From NCBI GenBank assembly GCA_910589415.1, contig OU342639.1, positions 19,538,268-19,602,267 of the forward strand: a stretch of DNA of 64,000 nucleotides, read 5' to 3'. The position numbers and the translations under genes were made by a program. The notes under the pieces are model-generated. The model saw nothing but the letters and a program-made list of their open reading frames with translations, made no database searches and was not told the DNA's origin. The stretch's first letter is position 1. Every line of letters starts with the position of its first letter. Shown here piece by piece: positions 34,810 through 46,379 of this stretch. The stretch comes from Malachius bipustulatus (lineage: Eukaryota; Arthropoda; Insecta; Coleoptera; Melyridae).

Positions 34810-36170
34810 GTGGGCAGGTGAATTTTGGAAAACCACTTTTTCGTGATCTGGGGGTCATGATCGGTGGACATTCGGTGAGTTTGGGTGATTTTCGAAAAGT
34901 GATGTCGTCCTCAATAGTGTATTTTTTTATTAAAAAATACACTATTTTTTATTTATTTTTTTTATTAAAAAATACACTAAAAGGTAATTATTCATCATTC
35001 AACGCATGACATATTTTCTTATTTGTGTTCCCTAACTAATAATGTTTCCTAAGAGATATTTTTTTTTAGAAAATGATATTTTCCAATAATATAGCAACGC
35101 GACAAATGTTGTCGCGACCTTACTATGTACAACGACCTTGTGCCTTGTGCCACACAGATTGCATATTTTTCTCGGTACTCGTGATTTTTACAAAATGACT
35201 AAACGACCCTCCTTGTGGTGAATCTTTTGTAAAAGCTATGCCTAAAAATCTTGAGACACCGAAAGAAAGTTATTACTTACTGCTTTTTTTGTGAAATGGG
35301 TGAAGGAAGTAACGCGTAAGTCCATTGAATTCATGTCTTTATATTTGTTCATGTCCTTTGTATGTACATGAGGAATCTGACGATCTTATACCAAATAAGA
35401 CCATGACATGTTTTTCTGTCCCAGATGTTCACAGTGGAAGTAATTATTTTGTAAATTTTTTGTACATTAATCACTTTTAGGGAATTGGATACAACAACAA
35501 AGGAAATTTTTTATGACATACTTATATGTAAAACAAAATAAAAAAAAGAATGATAAGAGGGCCAGAATCAATTAAGCACTGGCACACACATATAGATGCA
35601 GAATCATTTTTTATTGGAATGAAATCGAAGCTGTTATCTATTATATAAGATGAGTTCAAAATCGATATGTTGCAAAAACCGTTGCAGATTAACCTTAAAA
35701 ACATTTCGTCAAAATCATTGAATACTGGCGTCTTAAATAGAAGAATTGAAAGAAAATATGGAAAATTTAAGTAGATTTATCAAACCAGAAGCAGAACAAG
35801 CAGTTTCGTACTAAGCTAAGTAAAATTCTTGTAAAGATTAGATTAAGATTCAGTGACGTGAAGTTAGCCCGAAAACCTAATAATGAAGTCGGGTGCCATG
35901 TGACTTGTAAGTGCAGGTGTGAATTAATGATTACAAGTGCACATACATGTGTATGCAAATGGCTTCATACTTTTCGTTACCTTTCTTGTAATAAAGATTT
36001 AATTCTGTATAAGTGCAGATAATATATCATTAAATTTTCCAGGCTAACTTGAACGACGCCTATTGTTGCGGTTTGGCGTACTAGTGTCAGCACTAATGTT
36101 CTGTAGTACTAATCTGCTGGATTAGAAGGCAGATAGATTCAGATTTCCGTTTGTGACCTGCAAAGGTGCG
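34810..36170. other. AT-rich non-coding stretch
   Basis: Contains a near-palindromic AT-rich block at 34,918-34,980, where AAAATACACTA occurs twice. No other structure and no supported gene. Confidence 0.4.
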
Positions 36171-36205
36171 TATAAAGCTGGCGTGATTATTCGAATTAAC
36201 ATTCC
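36171..36205 (+). promoter_or_regulatory. Candidate TATA-box core promoter
   Basis: TATAAAG at 36,171-36,177 lies in a GC-balanced context. A plausible start site falls about 30 bp downstream, near AACATTCCAG (36,199-36,208). The first ATG thereafter with a hydrophobic start is at 36,341. The initiator is not a strong match to the arthropod TCAGT consensus, so this is tentative. Confidence 0.3.
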
Positions 36206-36340
36206 AGCCGACAGCGTTCCTGGTTTCTGTCGGGAAGAGCGTCGGGATCAGGGTTGAAACCAGCAACTAGCTCTTCGTTGGCTGCGCTCGAACTTACTCG
36301 TAGATAAATATTTAAGTGATGCATGATCCAGTATGCGATA

Positions 36341-36409
36341 ATGTTCGGGATGCTGGGATTTGTTTTGTTGTTAACCGCAAAGATATTTGCCGATGATATT
36401 TCGTTATAA
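36341..36409 (+). CDS. Candidate first coding exon or micropeptide with a signal-peptide-like start
   Basis: The ATG at 36,341 opens 22 codons, MFGMLGFVLLLTAKIFADDI then SL and a stop. Residues 5-17 form a hydrophobic core followed by I-F-A, a reasonable signal-peptidase site, and then acidic residues. Short first exons encoding only a signal peptide are common in insect secreted-protein genes such as cuticle proteins. A TATA box 170 bp upstream gives a credible 5' UTR. Against it, no good GT donor precedes the stop, and the frame is short enough to occur by chance. No downstream exon was identified. It could equally be nothing. Confidence 0.25.
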   Translation: MFGMLGFVLLLTAKIFADDISL

Positions 36410-38189
36410 GTTTTCGTGGTCTATGGAATTTATAATTGGGTACTGCGGTTCGTTTATGCTCGTTCGCCCACGCAATTGCGGTCTTGTCGTGTTCATATTA
36501 ATAAGGAATTCGTATATTGAAGCCTCCCTCAAATTTAATTTATTTCATCTAAAAATTGATGTCATATTCGTTGTCGTTATATGTATATTATATGGAAAGA
36601 AAATGTTTGCGAAAGTACGACGTCCCATGGTCTGAAACAAGAAACACGAGACCTGCCCCTTAACGGTCTCTGTCTTTACTGTCTGTACCAGTTTTTTAAC
36701 AATAAATTTTGTCAATACAAATATAAAATTGTTCATCAACAGTGCTCACAATGTGACTCTTATTATTCAGGTCATTAGTTTATTCTCAAAATTTGTTACT
36801 TAAATGGCCTCTCTAAATTTCGTCACTGAGCAAAAAACCGTTTCGATGACTTAGATTACATAAAACTTCAGAAAGTGGAACAGGGTGTGAGTTTAGCTAG
36901 GTCGCGATACTGTATACAATTCATAATTAAGGGAAACTTATAACAGTGTAGATTGAATAATTTGGTATAAGAAGGGGTGGTTTCTCTTTTTGAAATTATA
37001 AAGGAAACATTTATAGAAATCATAGCTAGTCGACCGTTAGCATCTCTTGATCTATGTATCTATGAAATAACTGACAATTTTCATCATCAGGATTCGACGG
37101 AACATCCAGGCGTTAAGGTGAATTTTTTCATTAGCGTCAGTTTTTCTATACATATTCGCGAAAACACACCAAAGCTTGGAAAAATAAAGGATAGATCAAA
37201 AGATATTTCAGAAATGTCTACACTGGCAATTTTCCCCTTTTACTTTTCTCTCCCTGAGTGACTGATTACATAGTCACTAATTCTTGATGATTACGTCGTT
37301 TGGTTTGGGTTTCAGGTGGCATGAAATAAGCGAATACCGCAAATTCAATAGCTTGTACCATTTCTTCTTTGTAAATTCTCATAGAAACGCGATTGCATGC
37401 TATTTTGACATTAGTAAAATAATACTTCTGTTAAGCGTATCGACAGCGTGTAATCTGTACCATTTGTCAGTAGAAAATCACCGGCACTTTCGTGGTAGTA
37501 TTTATGTTAAAACTTTAACTCAGGTTTTTATGAATGATTTATACACCATTACGTGAAATCTTGCATAGACGAGATTTATGTAAGAGAATTTATTGAAAGA
37601 AACGTAAAAACAAATCCTTACATATGACAAATATATAGATTTTTGTATGGGTCTCAACTTTCGTTTATTCGGCAAATTAATAAAATCTTTTGAACTAATT
37701 TATAATTCACTATTAAACAAACTGATAATGTGCCGGAAATTCCTGCCGATGCTAGCAACTGTATGGTAGTGCCACTTCAGAGCGTAACAGTCCACGATCT
37801 AGTCTTCTCGGTAGAATTATTTATGCGAACAAAATAAGTACTATAAAAAAAGTGCTTATTAATTCTCCACAAAAATAGATCGAAACATGATCGCCTATCG
37901 AACTCTACTAAATACAGTCTCCAGGTGACAAAAAAAAAAAAAAACTACTTGCGGGTGGTAGAATAATCTCAGTGACGCTAAAACTGACCCACTAAGTATA
38001 CATGTAATCTGCAAAGAAATTATCTAGAGTGAAATAGACAAGACTTGTAAGTCTTACATAATTATATAATACATAATATATAATTAAGTAGTTGAAGGTC
38101 AAATCAATAACAAGAGAAGAGGAATAATAATTGAACCCAACCGAAATCCGTGTTGGAAGCAACATTGTGGCAGTGATCTGAAAACCTGT
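36410..38189. other. AT-rich non-coding stretch
   Basis: Several frames of 60-90 codons (for example 36,977-37,261 and 37,284-37,556) begin without good context and show no domain. There is a run of 15 A at about 37,929-37,944. No gene is claimed. Confidence 0.35.
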
Positions 38190-38468
38190 TTTAATTCCCG
38201 TGTCGGGGTTGCTGGTACCCCATCGGGAGCCTCCCCGGTGGCGGATAGGGGAATGTCGTCCATATAGATGACACCGGGGAAATTAAATACCCCGGGGCTG
38301 ACCAAAACTAGCAAACCAGATGGTAGAGGACATAGAACCCACACAGCCTCGCCCGGTGCGATACCATCTTTCTGGCTTAGGCGGCGTGAAGTTGCTTTAA
38401 AGAGCTGGCGTTTCGTTGCTGTGCCAGAGATTCCGGTCCTTGGGGTAAGAAACAATTAATATGCATGG

Positions 38469-40193
38469 ATGGCGTTCCCGGGGTTAAAATTTTCCGGAGT
38501 TAAGACGACCCCCCATTCGGATCTCCGGGCGGGGGCTAATCCAGGGGCACATTCATGCAAGAGAAGGAATAATAACACCACCAGAATGGAAAAATTTATA
38601 GTCGACTTTTGTAATATTATTAGAGGTTTAAACACGAATATCAATTCAGTACATCAACATCTTCAGGCAAATAAACCTCACATTTTAGCACTGTGCGAAA
38701 CAAAAGTCCAAGCGTCGTCAAGCACAGTTAATTATCTCTATCCAGGATATGACTTTCATTCCCGATTTAGACGTAACTTCGGAATTGGCATTTTTGTCAG
38801 AAGTGACCTCTCCTGCCAACGTGAGGAAGACTTTGAGTCCAATGACTTTGACGTCATGTGGCTTAGGATAACAGACCGACAAACGACGAGATTTATCTGT
38901 TGTTTATACCGATCACCAAGCGATACACAGTATAGGACACTTTTTTTGTCCCTCACAAAAACTGTCGAATTCATACAGATAAACTACCCCAAAGCTGAGA
39001 TAACCATCTTGGGTGATTTTAATGTACATAACATCAACTGGCTTAAATACTCAAACTTCACTGATGAAGAAGGCCGTGAAGCGGAATCGTTTGCGATCAG
39101 CTGTGGTTTTACCCAGCTCGTTGATGAACCAACACGCATTCCCGATCGCGAGGGAGAATTCGCTAGCCTGTTGGATCTGTTTTTGACCACGAACCCTCAA
39201 ATGTATACTATCACGGTGAAAGCCCCACTAGGTTCCTCAGACCATAAACTCGTCTCAACATCTTGTGTCCTACCAATCACTAGTGTTAAAGAAGCAAGTA
39301 AACCTCGTGTAGTCTGGCACTACCGATCTGCTAAATGGGGAGAACTCAGGGAATATTTTCGAGATTTTCCATGGAGGAGTGTTTGTTTCGGCTCTAATGA
39401 TCCATCTGTTTGTGCTAGGGAAGTTGCTCAAGTCATCCTAACAGACATGGAAGCCTACATTACCTTTTCAAAAAAACAGCCCTCAAACAGCAAACCTTGG
39501 TTCAACAAAAGATGCAAGGAAGCTGTCGCCTCCAAACAACTGGCTTTTCGCCAATGGCGAGAGAGCCCCAACGGCATAAACCATCACAATTTCATCCTTG
39601 CTCGAAACAGATGCAAAGAAATAATAGATCAAACCAAGGAAACTCACAACCAAAGAATTAGGAACAAACTTCTCTCCTGCCCTAACGGTTCGAAATCTTT
39701 TTGGTCTGTAACTAAGGCAGTCAGCCAGAACTTCACCAGATCAACGATTCCACCACTTACACGGACAGATGGGACTATCGCATCCACGGCTACTGAGAAG
39801 GCGAACTTGTTGGCGGGAGTGTTTTCTTCATACTCTTCCGTCGACTTTCATGGAAGAACTCCGCCAATGATCCCTTCCGTGGAGACCAAAATGTCGGATA
39901 TTGTTTTCCGACAGCGGGTCATAAAGAGCATTATGTTAGCCTTAGACCCAAACAAAGCTTCTGGGCCCGATGACGTACCTGTTATCGTACTAAAAAAATG
40001 CGCCACTGAGCTGTCATCTGTTTTCTGCCGACTTTTCAACTTGTCGTATAAAAAGGGAATATTTCCTTCTTGTTGGAAATGTGCACGGATCCAACCTATT
40101 CCCAAGAAAGGCAAAAAGGCTATACCAAGTAACTATCGACCAGTGGAACTGCTTTCAGTAAGTAATATCCAAGATTATGAAGAAAGCTATTGA
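38469..40193 (+). pseudogene. LINE endonuclease plus N-terminal half of the reverse transcriptase (frameshifted)
   Basis: This frame encodes an apurinic-type (EEP) endonuclease that nicks the target, followed by the linker and start of the reverse transcriptase. The ATG at 38,469 opens the frame, but the conserved part starts at the second ATG (38,586, residue 40). Catalytic landmarks: N49 in FCNI, E77 in LCET, D183/N185 in GDFN and the terminal SDH at 257-259, all intact. The reverse-transcriptase entry motifs ASGPDDVP and NYRPV are present near residues 498-560. The frame then fails: after LLSVSN the expected sequence continues in the next frame, in line with a one-base insertion near 40,170. 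The overlapping downstream frame carries the rest. Confidence 0.9.
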
Positions 40194-41478
40194 CCAACAT
40201 CTTTTAAAATACTTGGAAGGAGCTAATATAATCAGCGACCGCCAATACGGATTCCGCAAACAGAGGTCAACTGGTGACCTCCTCACTTACGTCACCGAGC
40301 TGTGGAACGGCGCAATCGAACACCATGGGGAGTCTCGAGGGGTTGCGCTTGATATTTCTAGAGTTTTTTCGACTTTCGACCGTGTTTGGCATGGTGGACT
40401 GTTGGCAAAACTGCAGGCCTATGGCATGCCCGAGAAATTCTGCTTGTGGCTTGCGAGTTATCTCGGAGATCGTTCATTACAGGTGGCAGTCGATGGGGTT
40501 CTTTCTGAGACCTTTTCCATCAATGCCGGTGTGCCTCAGGGATCCATTTTATCTCCGACTCTCTTTCTAATATTTATAAATGACTTGCTTGAAACAACAA
40601 AAAATCCAATATACAGTTTTGCCGACGACAGTACCCTCATATCTTCTTATACGTTAGATGCGCGAACATCTGCCATCGACGCACAGATTCGCAGGGAGCA
40701 AGAAGTTGCCATACTTAACAATGACTTGCAAGACATTCTAACTTGGGGCGATAGAAACCAAGTCCAATTCAATGCTGGAAAAACCCAAGCAGTCATCTTC
40801 TCCAAAAAGACCAACGTTTTGGAGCCAGATATGATGATGGCGGGACACTCTCTTACCCCAGCGTCATCTCTTCGTTTACTTGGAGTGAGCTTCGGAGCGA
40901 ACATGTCTTGGCATGATCATGTTGCTGGTCTGGCGAAGAGTGCTTCTCAAAAACTTGGAACACTCTTCCGCACGAAGAAATTTTATACACCACAACAGCT
41001 TCTCCTCTTATACAAGGCTCAAATCCGACCATCCTTGGAGTACTGCTCACATGTTTGGAGCTCAGCTCCCAAACATACGCTAAGACTACTCGACTCTATT
41101 CAGAAAAGAGCCATCCGCTTGATTGGGGACCCAGATTTGACAAAAAATTTAGACACTCTCGAACATCGAAGAAGAGTAGCTGACCTGAGTCTGTTTTACA
41201 GATATTTTAATGGAAGGTGTTCAAAAGACGTGGCCCGCTTGATCCCACCAAGAACAAGACCGGGCAGATATACACGTCGAGCCGCAGACGCTCATCCGTA
41301 TCAGGTTCAGCTCGTTACACCTCGTACCACCCTATTTCAGACTTCTTTTATGTACAGAACCACATCACTTTGGAATAGCATTCCAAAGGGCGTGTTTCCC
41401 GAAGTATACAACTTACAGAGATTCAAGGCTAACGTGAATCGACATCTCCGCTCATGCACCGCTCTCAGAGCGTCATAG
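40177..41478 (+). pseudogene. LINE reverse transcriptase, C-terminal part
   Basis: Continues the polymerase from KKAIDQHLLKYLE in a different frame. Motif A is ALDIS (D59) but its second half is displaced: between ALDIS and FDRVWH there are extra residues compared with the usual LDISKAFDRVWH, which suggests a 9-bp insertion at about 40,360-40,380. Motif B, AGVPQGS, is at 117-123, and the catalytic FADD is at 148-151 within YSFADDSTL. Thumb motifs RPSLEYCSHVWS and LWNSIPKGVFP follow. The stop is at 41,476-41,478, only about 30 bp before the poly(A)-like tail. There is no RNase H. The frameshift and the disturbed motif A both argue that the copy is inactive. Confidence 0.9.
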
Positions 41479-41527
41479 GGATTTCCCTGCAGTGCATGTG
41501 CATTTTCAATAATAAAAAAAAAATCAT

Positions 41528-41790
41528 CTTCCTAATACCGAGTGGGGTTCTTTTGAACCCCACGAGTAAATTTATACAAAAAAAGTATAAAAACCTAAAA
41601 AAAATTCCCCAAGTTTCCTTAACTTTTATGCTTGGCCTTTTACCCGTCAGTCACTTGAAAAATAAAATAAAAATGAATGACCTAATTTGCATGGAGTCTT
41701 ATTGTATACAAAACATATCTGGGGTCCAAATGGACCCAACATGGTTTTGCGTGTTTCAAAAACTGATAACCATAAAATGAGATTTGAATT
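41528..41790. repeat. AT-rich segment with two GGGGTnC palindromes
   Basis: GTGGGGTTCTTTTGAACCCC (plus AC) at about 41,543-41,564 is a perfect 9-bp stem with a TTTT loop. GGGTCCAAATGGACCC near 41,731 is a second, 6-bp stem with a 4-nt loop. Similar GGGGTC-type palindromes occur inside some piggyBac-like insect elements, but no transposase or TTAA-flanked ends were found. The LINE poly(A) end abuts it. Confidence 0.4.
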
Positions 41791-44700
41791 TTTTATTGAA
41801 TATTTCCTAGCTATTATAGACTAGTTTCACTCGACTTTCGATTCCCCATGAATTTATTATGTTATAGTTTCTGTACGTATATATAGGTAATGTTTGAATA
41901 GTTATTATGGAAAATGTAGCAAACATGAAAGGGATTTTTACTCATCCTTTCCATAAAATATACCTTCACCTGGAAAGATACAACATTACCTACTTATACA
42001 TTACATGAACCCAGCGATCTATCCCGGTCGTATCTCACCGGTCCAATAACGTACCTCCATTACGTCCTGACACGAAACAACTGACGATTAATCCATCTTG
42101 CGTATCTCTTTCCATGAACAAACACCGAAACAGAAAAATATGTTATTAGTTTGCCTGTAAACACGTCAGAGTTTCCACGTTATATCACGAATATCTTCTC
42201 CTTAACGGCCCGAATGATGTCATCTGATGGTGTTCTCGCGGGCTTGATTATTGTTGTTTAGACGCAACGATGAGACGAGGAACGTACCAATAACCCTCCG
42301 ACGCGAAATGTACGCCGTCGTTTTTCTTTCCCTATCCAAGATTTATCTCGCCGTAGCCGGAAGATGGTTTTCCATTTCGTTTTGTCTTCTGACTGTTCAG
42401 ATCATATTATCCACTTATCCAGGTGTATTTTTTTTACTGCAACCCGCTAGTTATACATGCGCTGCAAACCTTAGAAAATAGCGAAGCGGAGCGAAATTTT
42501 TCTAGTTTAATTTCGTTGAAACGTTGTGTGAATCTGACAGGAAGGATAGGTATGTTTCTATATTGTTTTATGTTAGGTGTGCATATAGTCGGGAGAGAAA
42601 GGAGTTACCAGTTAAGCTCCATATAGAGCAGCACGCTCAGGGCTGCAAGCAGCAGTCTGGCGAAGGTTGAAGAGAACGGGGGTAAGAGATGAGGGCGAGG
42701 CCGCCTGACTCCATTTGTTGTCCCAAACAGATGTAAGCGTTGTAAACAATGAGTTTTATTCAGCTCCTGTGACGGCACGGTCTCAGCTTTCTAATATTAG
42801 TACTTTAAGCTTCTTGTCCTGCATTTGTTGGCTGTTGCTTAGAATCCTGACTCTGGGGACCGTATGCTTTGACACAGTTACATCATAAACAACATTACCA
42901 GTGGAAATTGTTCTCACGCGAGCCAAATATCAGGCTGCTGGAAATGTAAATGGATAATTTCGCTGAGAAGAAAAATAACTTGTAATTTAAGATTATATCA
43001 TCGCGGGAGCAATCAAATTACCATATATAAATTGAGAAAATGCAACTCTCGTGACTGCATAATATTCAAGATGAAGACTTGTTCTAAATATAATAGTAAT
43101 TCAACAGCAAGGAATAATTTATATCGTTCACGATTTAAAAATCGCAATATAGGTTTTTCGTTTTCAAAATAACGAGTCCTTCATAGGATTATTGTTTCTT
43201 CGTCTCTTTTAAGATAGTTATTCGTTGTAGGTATCAAGGATGCGAAGTATAACTTCTCGTCCCAAAAGAATTATTGTCGCCTAGGCGATAATAATTAGCG
43301 GCCGAGGCTTCGATCAAGCCAAGCAGTTCGCGGCCAAGACATTGAAAGAATTCAACTTATATGCAAATGCAAATGGTAAAATGATAATTATTCTAGTTTT
43401 AATAAACACTAACATAAAGGAAAAATTACGTGTCAGTTTAGCAAAAAGTTAAGTTACCAACAATAAACTTTCGAGGTATGGAAAACGAAATTTAACACAT
43501 AAAATAAAACTCAACATTTTCGTATTGCCTTCTCTGGATCTAGTTATTTTTCTTGAAGTACGTCACGAAGCTCGTTACTTGCGGTTCGTGCTATGGCACC
43601 AGTTTTACCACATGTCTAAACATGTTTCTATATGATTTTCGTCAGGAAAACATGTTGACCACTTGAGTTTTCTTGCATGTGATCTGATGTTGACCTGCAT
43701 CAGGACCAAATCAGGAACAATAAGTAATTGAGCAATGGAATCACGTGATCTGCTAAAACTTTCTCAATTTACTGCTGTGCAGTACATTGAGCCCCCATCA
43801 AAGAAGACTAATTCCGTAAAGGCCTCTGTTGAAGTTTTTGCCAACACCAATACCGAAATTCGGTTATGACCAAACCTGCATGGGCCTGAAAGTATACACT
43901 GAAAATCGTTCCCTCGTTCGTCTCAAAACTTGTTTTCATCCATAGAGTGAATACAGAGAAAACGAACTCATCATTAAACAATAAATTAATCCATTGCTGG
44001 AAGATTCCATTTGACGTGTTCACGAGCTTGGGAGTAACTTTTGTGCAGTTGCTGACCTGAAAACTTTCGACCCAACCTCTCCCAATTTTCAGCGAACTGT
44101 CCACTTACTCACATTAATAGCACGAACCTCCCGGAGCGAATTTTTTGTCTGCACTGAGGATGGCAATTTCGTAGAAAATTAAGAATAAGGAATATGCCGT
44201 CATGAGCGGTGGTTGCACGTTTTGTCCCGCTACCTGGCTGCCATGTGTTTCTACCAGTGTATTCAAAACATTGTAGAACCCTCTGAATAGTCGAATGGCT
44301 AACATTGAGTAATTAGGTCACATATATTAGGCATAGATCATCTGCCATGAGAGCTGCTACTGCTTTAGCGTAGTCTTCAGCACTTGTATAAACATAATTG
44401 CCACCGACTTGTCCGGCACAATAACAATAAGCAGATCAACCGAAAATGATTAAACAATTACAAAACAAATTCTCTTCTTGTCAATTGAATGAATGAAAGC
44501 GAGGAATTTTCTATACGTAATAAAAACATAAATACGCTTATTTAACTTACGAGGATAATTCCATCGTGTATATAATTTCACTAAAATGAAAACATTCTGT
44601 ATATCGTTGCCAGGCAGTCCGCAAAAAAACATCAATTCAAATTCAAGTATAGTCTCTATATCTATATATGCATTGTTTGTGCCGAATTTGTAATTTCAAA

Positions 44701-45785
44701 GTTCCGCGGTAAACAATAGTAGGCTGGTAGTTTTTATATTTGTATCAAATTTACTTTGCGAGATATCCCTTAAGCAGACGTCCTAGTTTTTTGACTGTGG
44801 GAAAGGTTTTTGACTAATAGACAACCGTCAGGATTACGATACCCTTACTCTCGTTGACGTCACTAAGTAAAAAAGTCCATCGCGGTAGAATGAGCGAGCG
44901 AGCGAACAAGTGAGAAAGACTTTCTCTTGTAGTGGTGGAAAAACTCGAGGTCCGTAAACGATGGGTGGGAAATTTAAAATAATGTATGTAAATCTAGTTA
45001 TAGTAGCATTAAAATAAGGGTACCGGTGGCGGTGACGGTAGATGGCGGCTCGCATTCCAGTGATAGATGATTACAAGTGACACAAATAACAGTTTGTGCC
45101 TACGCCTAGCGCCTGGGCTCGAGCCCGTCCCACGATTTCCCGGCTCCCGGCTTCCGAACCTGGAACATGGTGTCCTCGCGCGCGCTTTGCCTTACATTCA
45201 ATTACCTCCACCCTGGATTTCCGTTAAATGGCCGGAAGATTTGAAACTTTCCCTTTCTTATCGAATATCTGAAAATTGGGAGTGAAATTCAATTCATTTC
45301 AACGAGAGCTAATTCGAATTTAGAATTTGTCTTTTATAATACCGTCAATAAGAGTTATTTCTATATCGACGGTGAATATTTATTTTCAGGAGATAATTTC
45401 ATAACCAGATAAGTCGATATCAAAAAAGGGGATTGCTTCGAAGCCTTGCCCGGAGTTAAAACTCAATGTCATAGTCTCCTTATGTATGCAAAGAGTATAT
45501 AAGCTTTAAAATAAAGAATTAAAAATAAATTGAATCATACTACAAATACTCATTATCCTCATTATGACACATTCTCATGACATCCTCATTATGACGCAAT
45601 GCGCAATCATGTATATTTTAGGGTAATACCTTTCACATGACTTTGTGTACTAGGACCTTTCCTTTTTTTTTTTGTAAAACCATCGGAATTTCAAATTATT
45701 TCACGTTTTTCTGCTAAATAAATTCTATATCTTGTTAAATACTAGCAAAATTGTAACATACAAAATATGACTACTAACACAATAT
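41791..45785. other. Non-coding, with GC-balanced blocks at 42.0-42.8 and 44.8-45.3 kb
   Basis: No gene or transposon was recognised. The 44,820-45,290 block has a perfect CRE-like TGACGTCA at 44,855-44,862, a GAGCGAGCGAGCGAAC stutter near 44,891, and GGTACCGGTGGCGGTGACGG near 45,020. The 42,000-42,800 block is similarly unique and balanced. Both look like conserved regulatory DNA or unrecognised exons. The frames inside them have no domain similarity. Confidence 0.3.
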
Positions 45786-46021
45786 GTACAGGGTGAGTGA
45801 AACTCGTTGTCTCAGCCCTATTATAAGAAAAGAAAGAACGAGAGAAAAAATAGGTTCTCAAATGGGATTGAGTAAGGTTAATTTTTATCATATAAGTACT
45901 TTGTATATTTTTTCATATTTGGAAACTGAAGGAATGACGTCATGAATTAATAAACAAGTAGCCTTTGCATAGAAATAGCAGAGTGGAAACTTTCACTAAT
46001 TTTAAACTGACCGTAAATGTA
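45786..46021 (+). mobile_element. Left part of an old CAGGGTG element (outer layer of the nest)
   Basis: Begins TA-CAGGGTGAGTGAAACTCG. Further in, near 45,955, ACAAGTAGCCT is followed by ATAGAAATAGCAGA. Both blocks recur inverted at 51,690-51,806, so this is one end of an element whose other end is now 5.7 kb away. The interruption is the minus-strand LINE and, inside that, the intact LINE. No coding sequence. Confidence 0.7.
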
Positions 46022-46048
46022 TTGTTTTTTTTTTTTTAATTAAATTAA
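46022..46048 (-). repeat. Poly(A) tail and 3' tip of the minus-strand LINE, separated by insertion
   Basis: A T run (46,025-46,037), read on the minus strand, is a poly(A) tail. It adjoins ATTAAATTAA (46,039-46,048), the same ten bases that resume at 50,275-50,284 where the minus-strand LINE continues. Removing 46,049-50,284 joins tail and body. This explains why that LINE otherwise lacks a tail. Confidence 0.7.
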
Positions 46049-46379
46049 TTAACATACGATATATATCAGAAACAGTCGAACGTTGTCGACGGTCTCCCGT
46101 GATATCACTCTGATTTTGTGACTTTTACTATTTCGATATTGCCGTGTGAGGTATCTTTGAATTGCCTACTATTTCAGCTAAGTGTTTACGGTGTTGGCTT
46201 GTCCAAGTTACCTTTGGTTTTCGTCAAAATTACGTGAATTTACATCTGTGGGCACTTACTGTCAGAGCAATTATTCAGTCCATATCAGGGGTTTTTTTGT
46301 GGAAGATAACGCCGACCGTGTCTGCAGTTGCCGTGTCTACACTGTGATCGATTGCAACATTAAATTGAGTATACCTACC

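Larger units (their letters stand above)
38190..41523 (+). mobile_element. CR1/Jockey-group LINE, near-complete but disabled
   Basis: A GC-rich leader (38,190-38,560), with paired strings such as CCGGGGAAATTAAATACCCCGG, precedes the endonuclease and reverse-transcriptase frames. A 3' UTR of about 40 bp ends in AATAATAAAAAAAAAA at 41,509-41,523. No gag-like first frame is present between the leader and the endonuclease, so the 5' part may be missing. I found no convincing target-site duplication. The base composition is richer in GC than the flanks, as expected for an inserted coding element. Confidence 0.85.

Noticed and set aside
41454..41780. 108-codon frame after the LINE
   Set aside because: It overlaps the LINE 3' end in another frame and runs through the poly(A) tail, so it cannot be a real gene.
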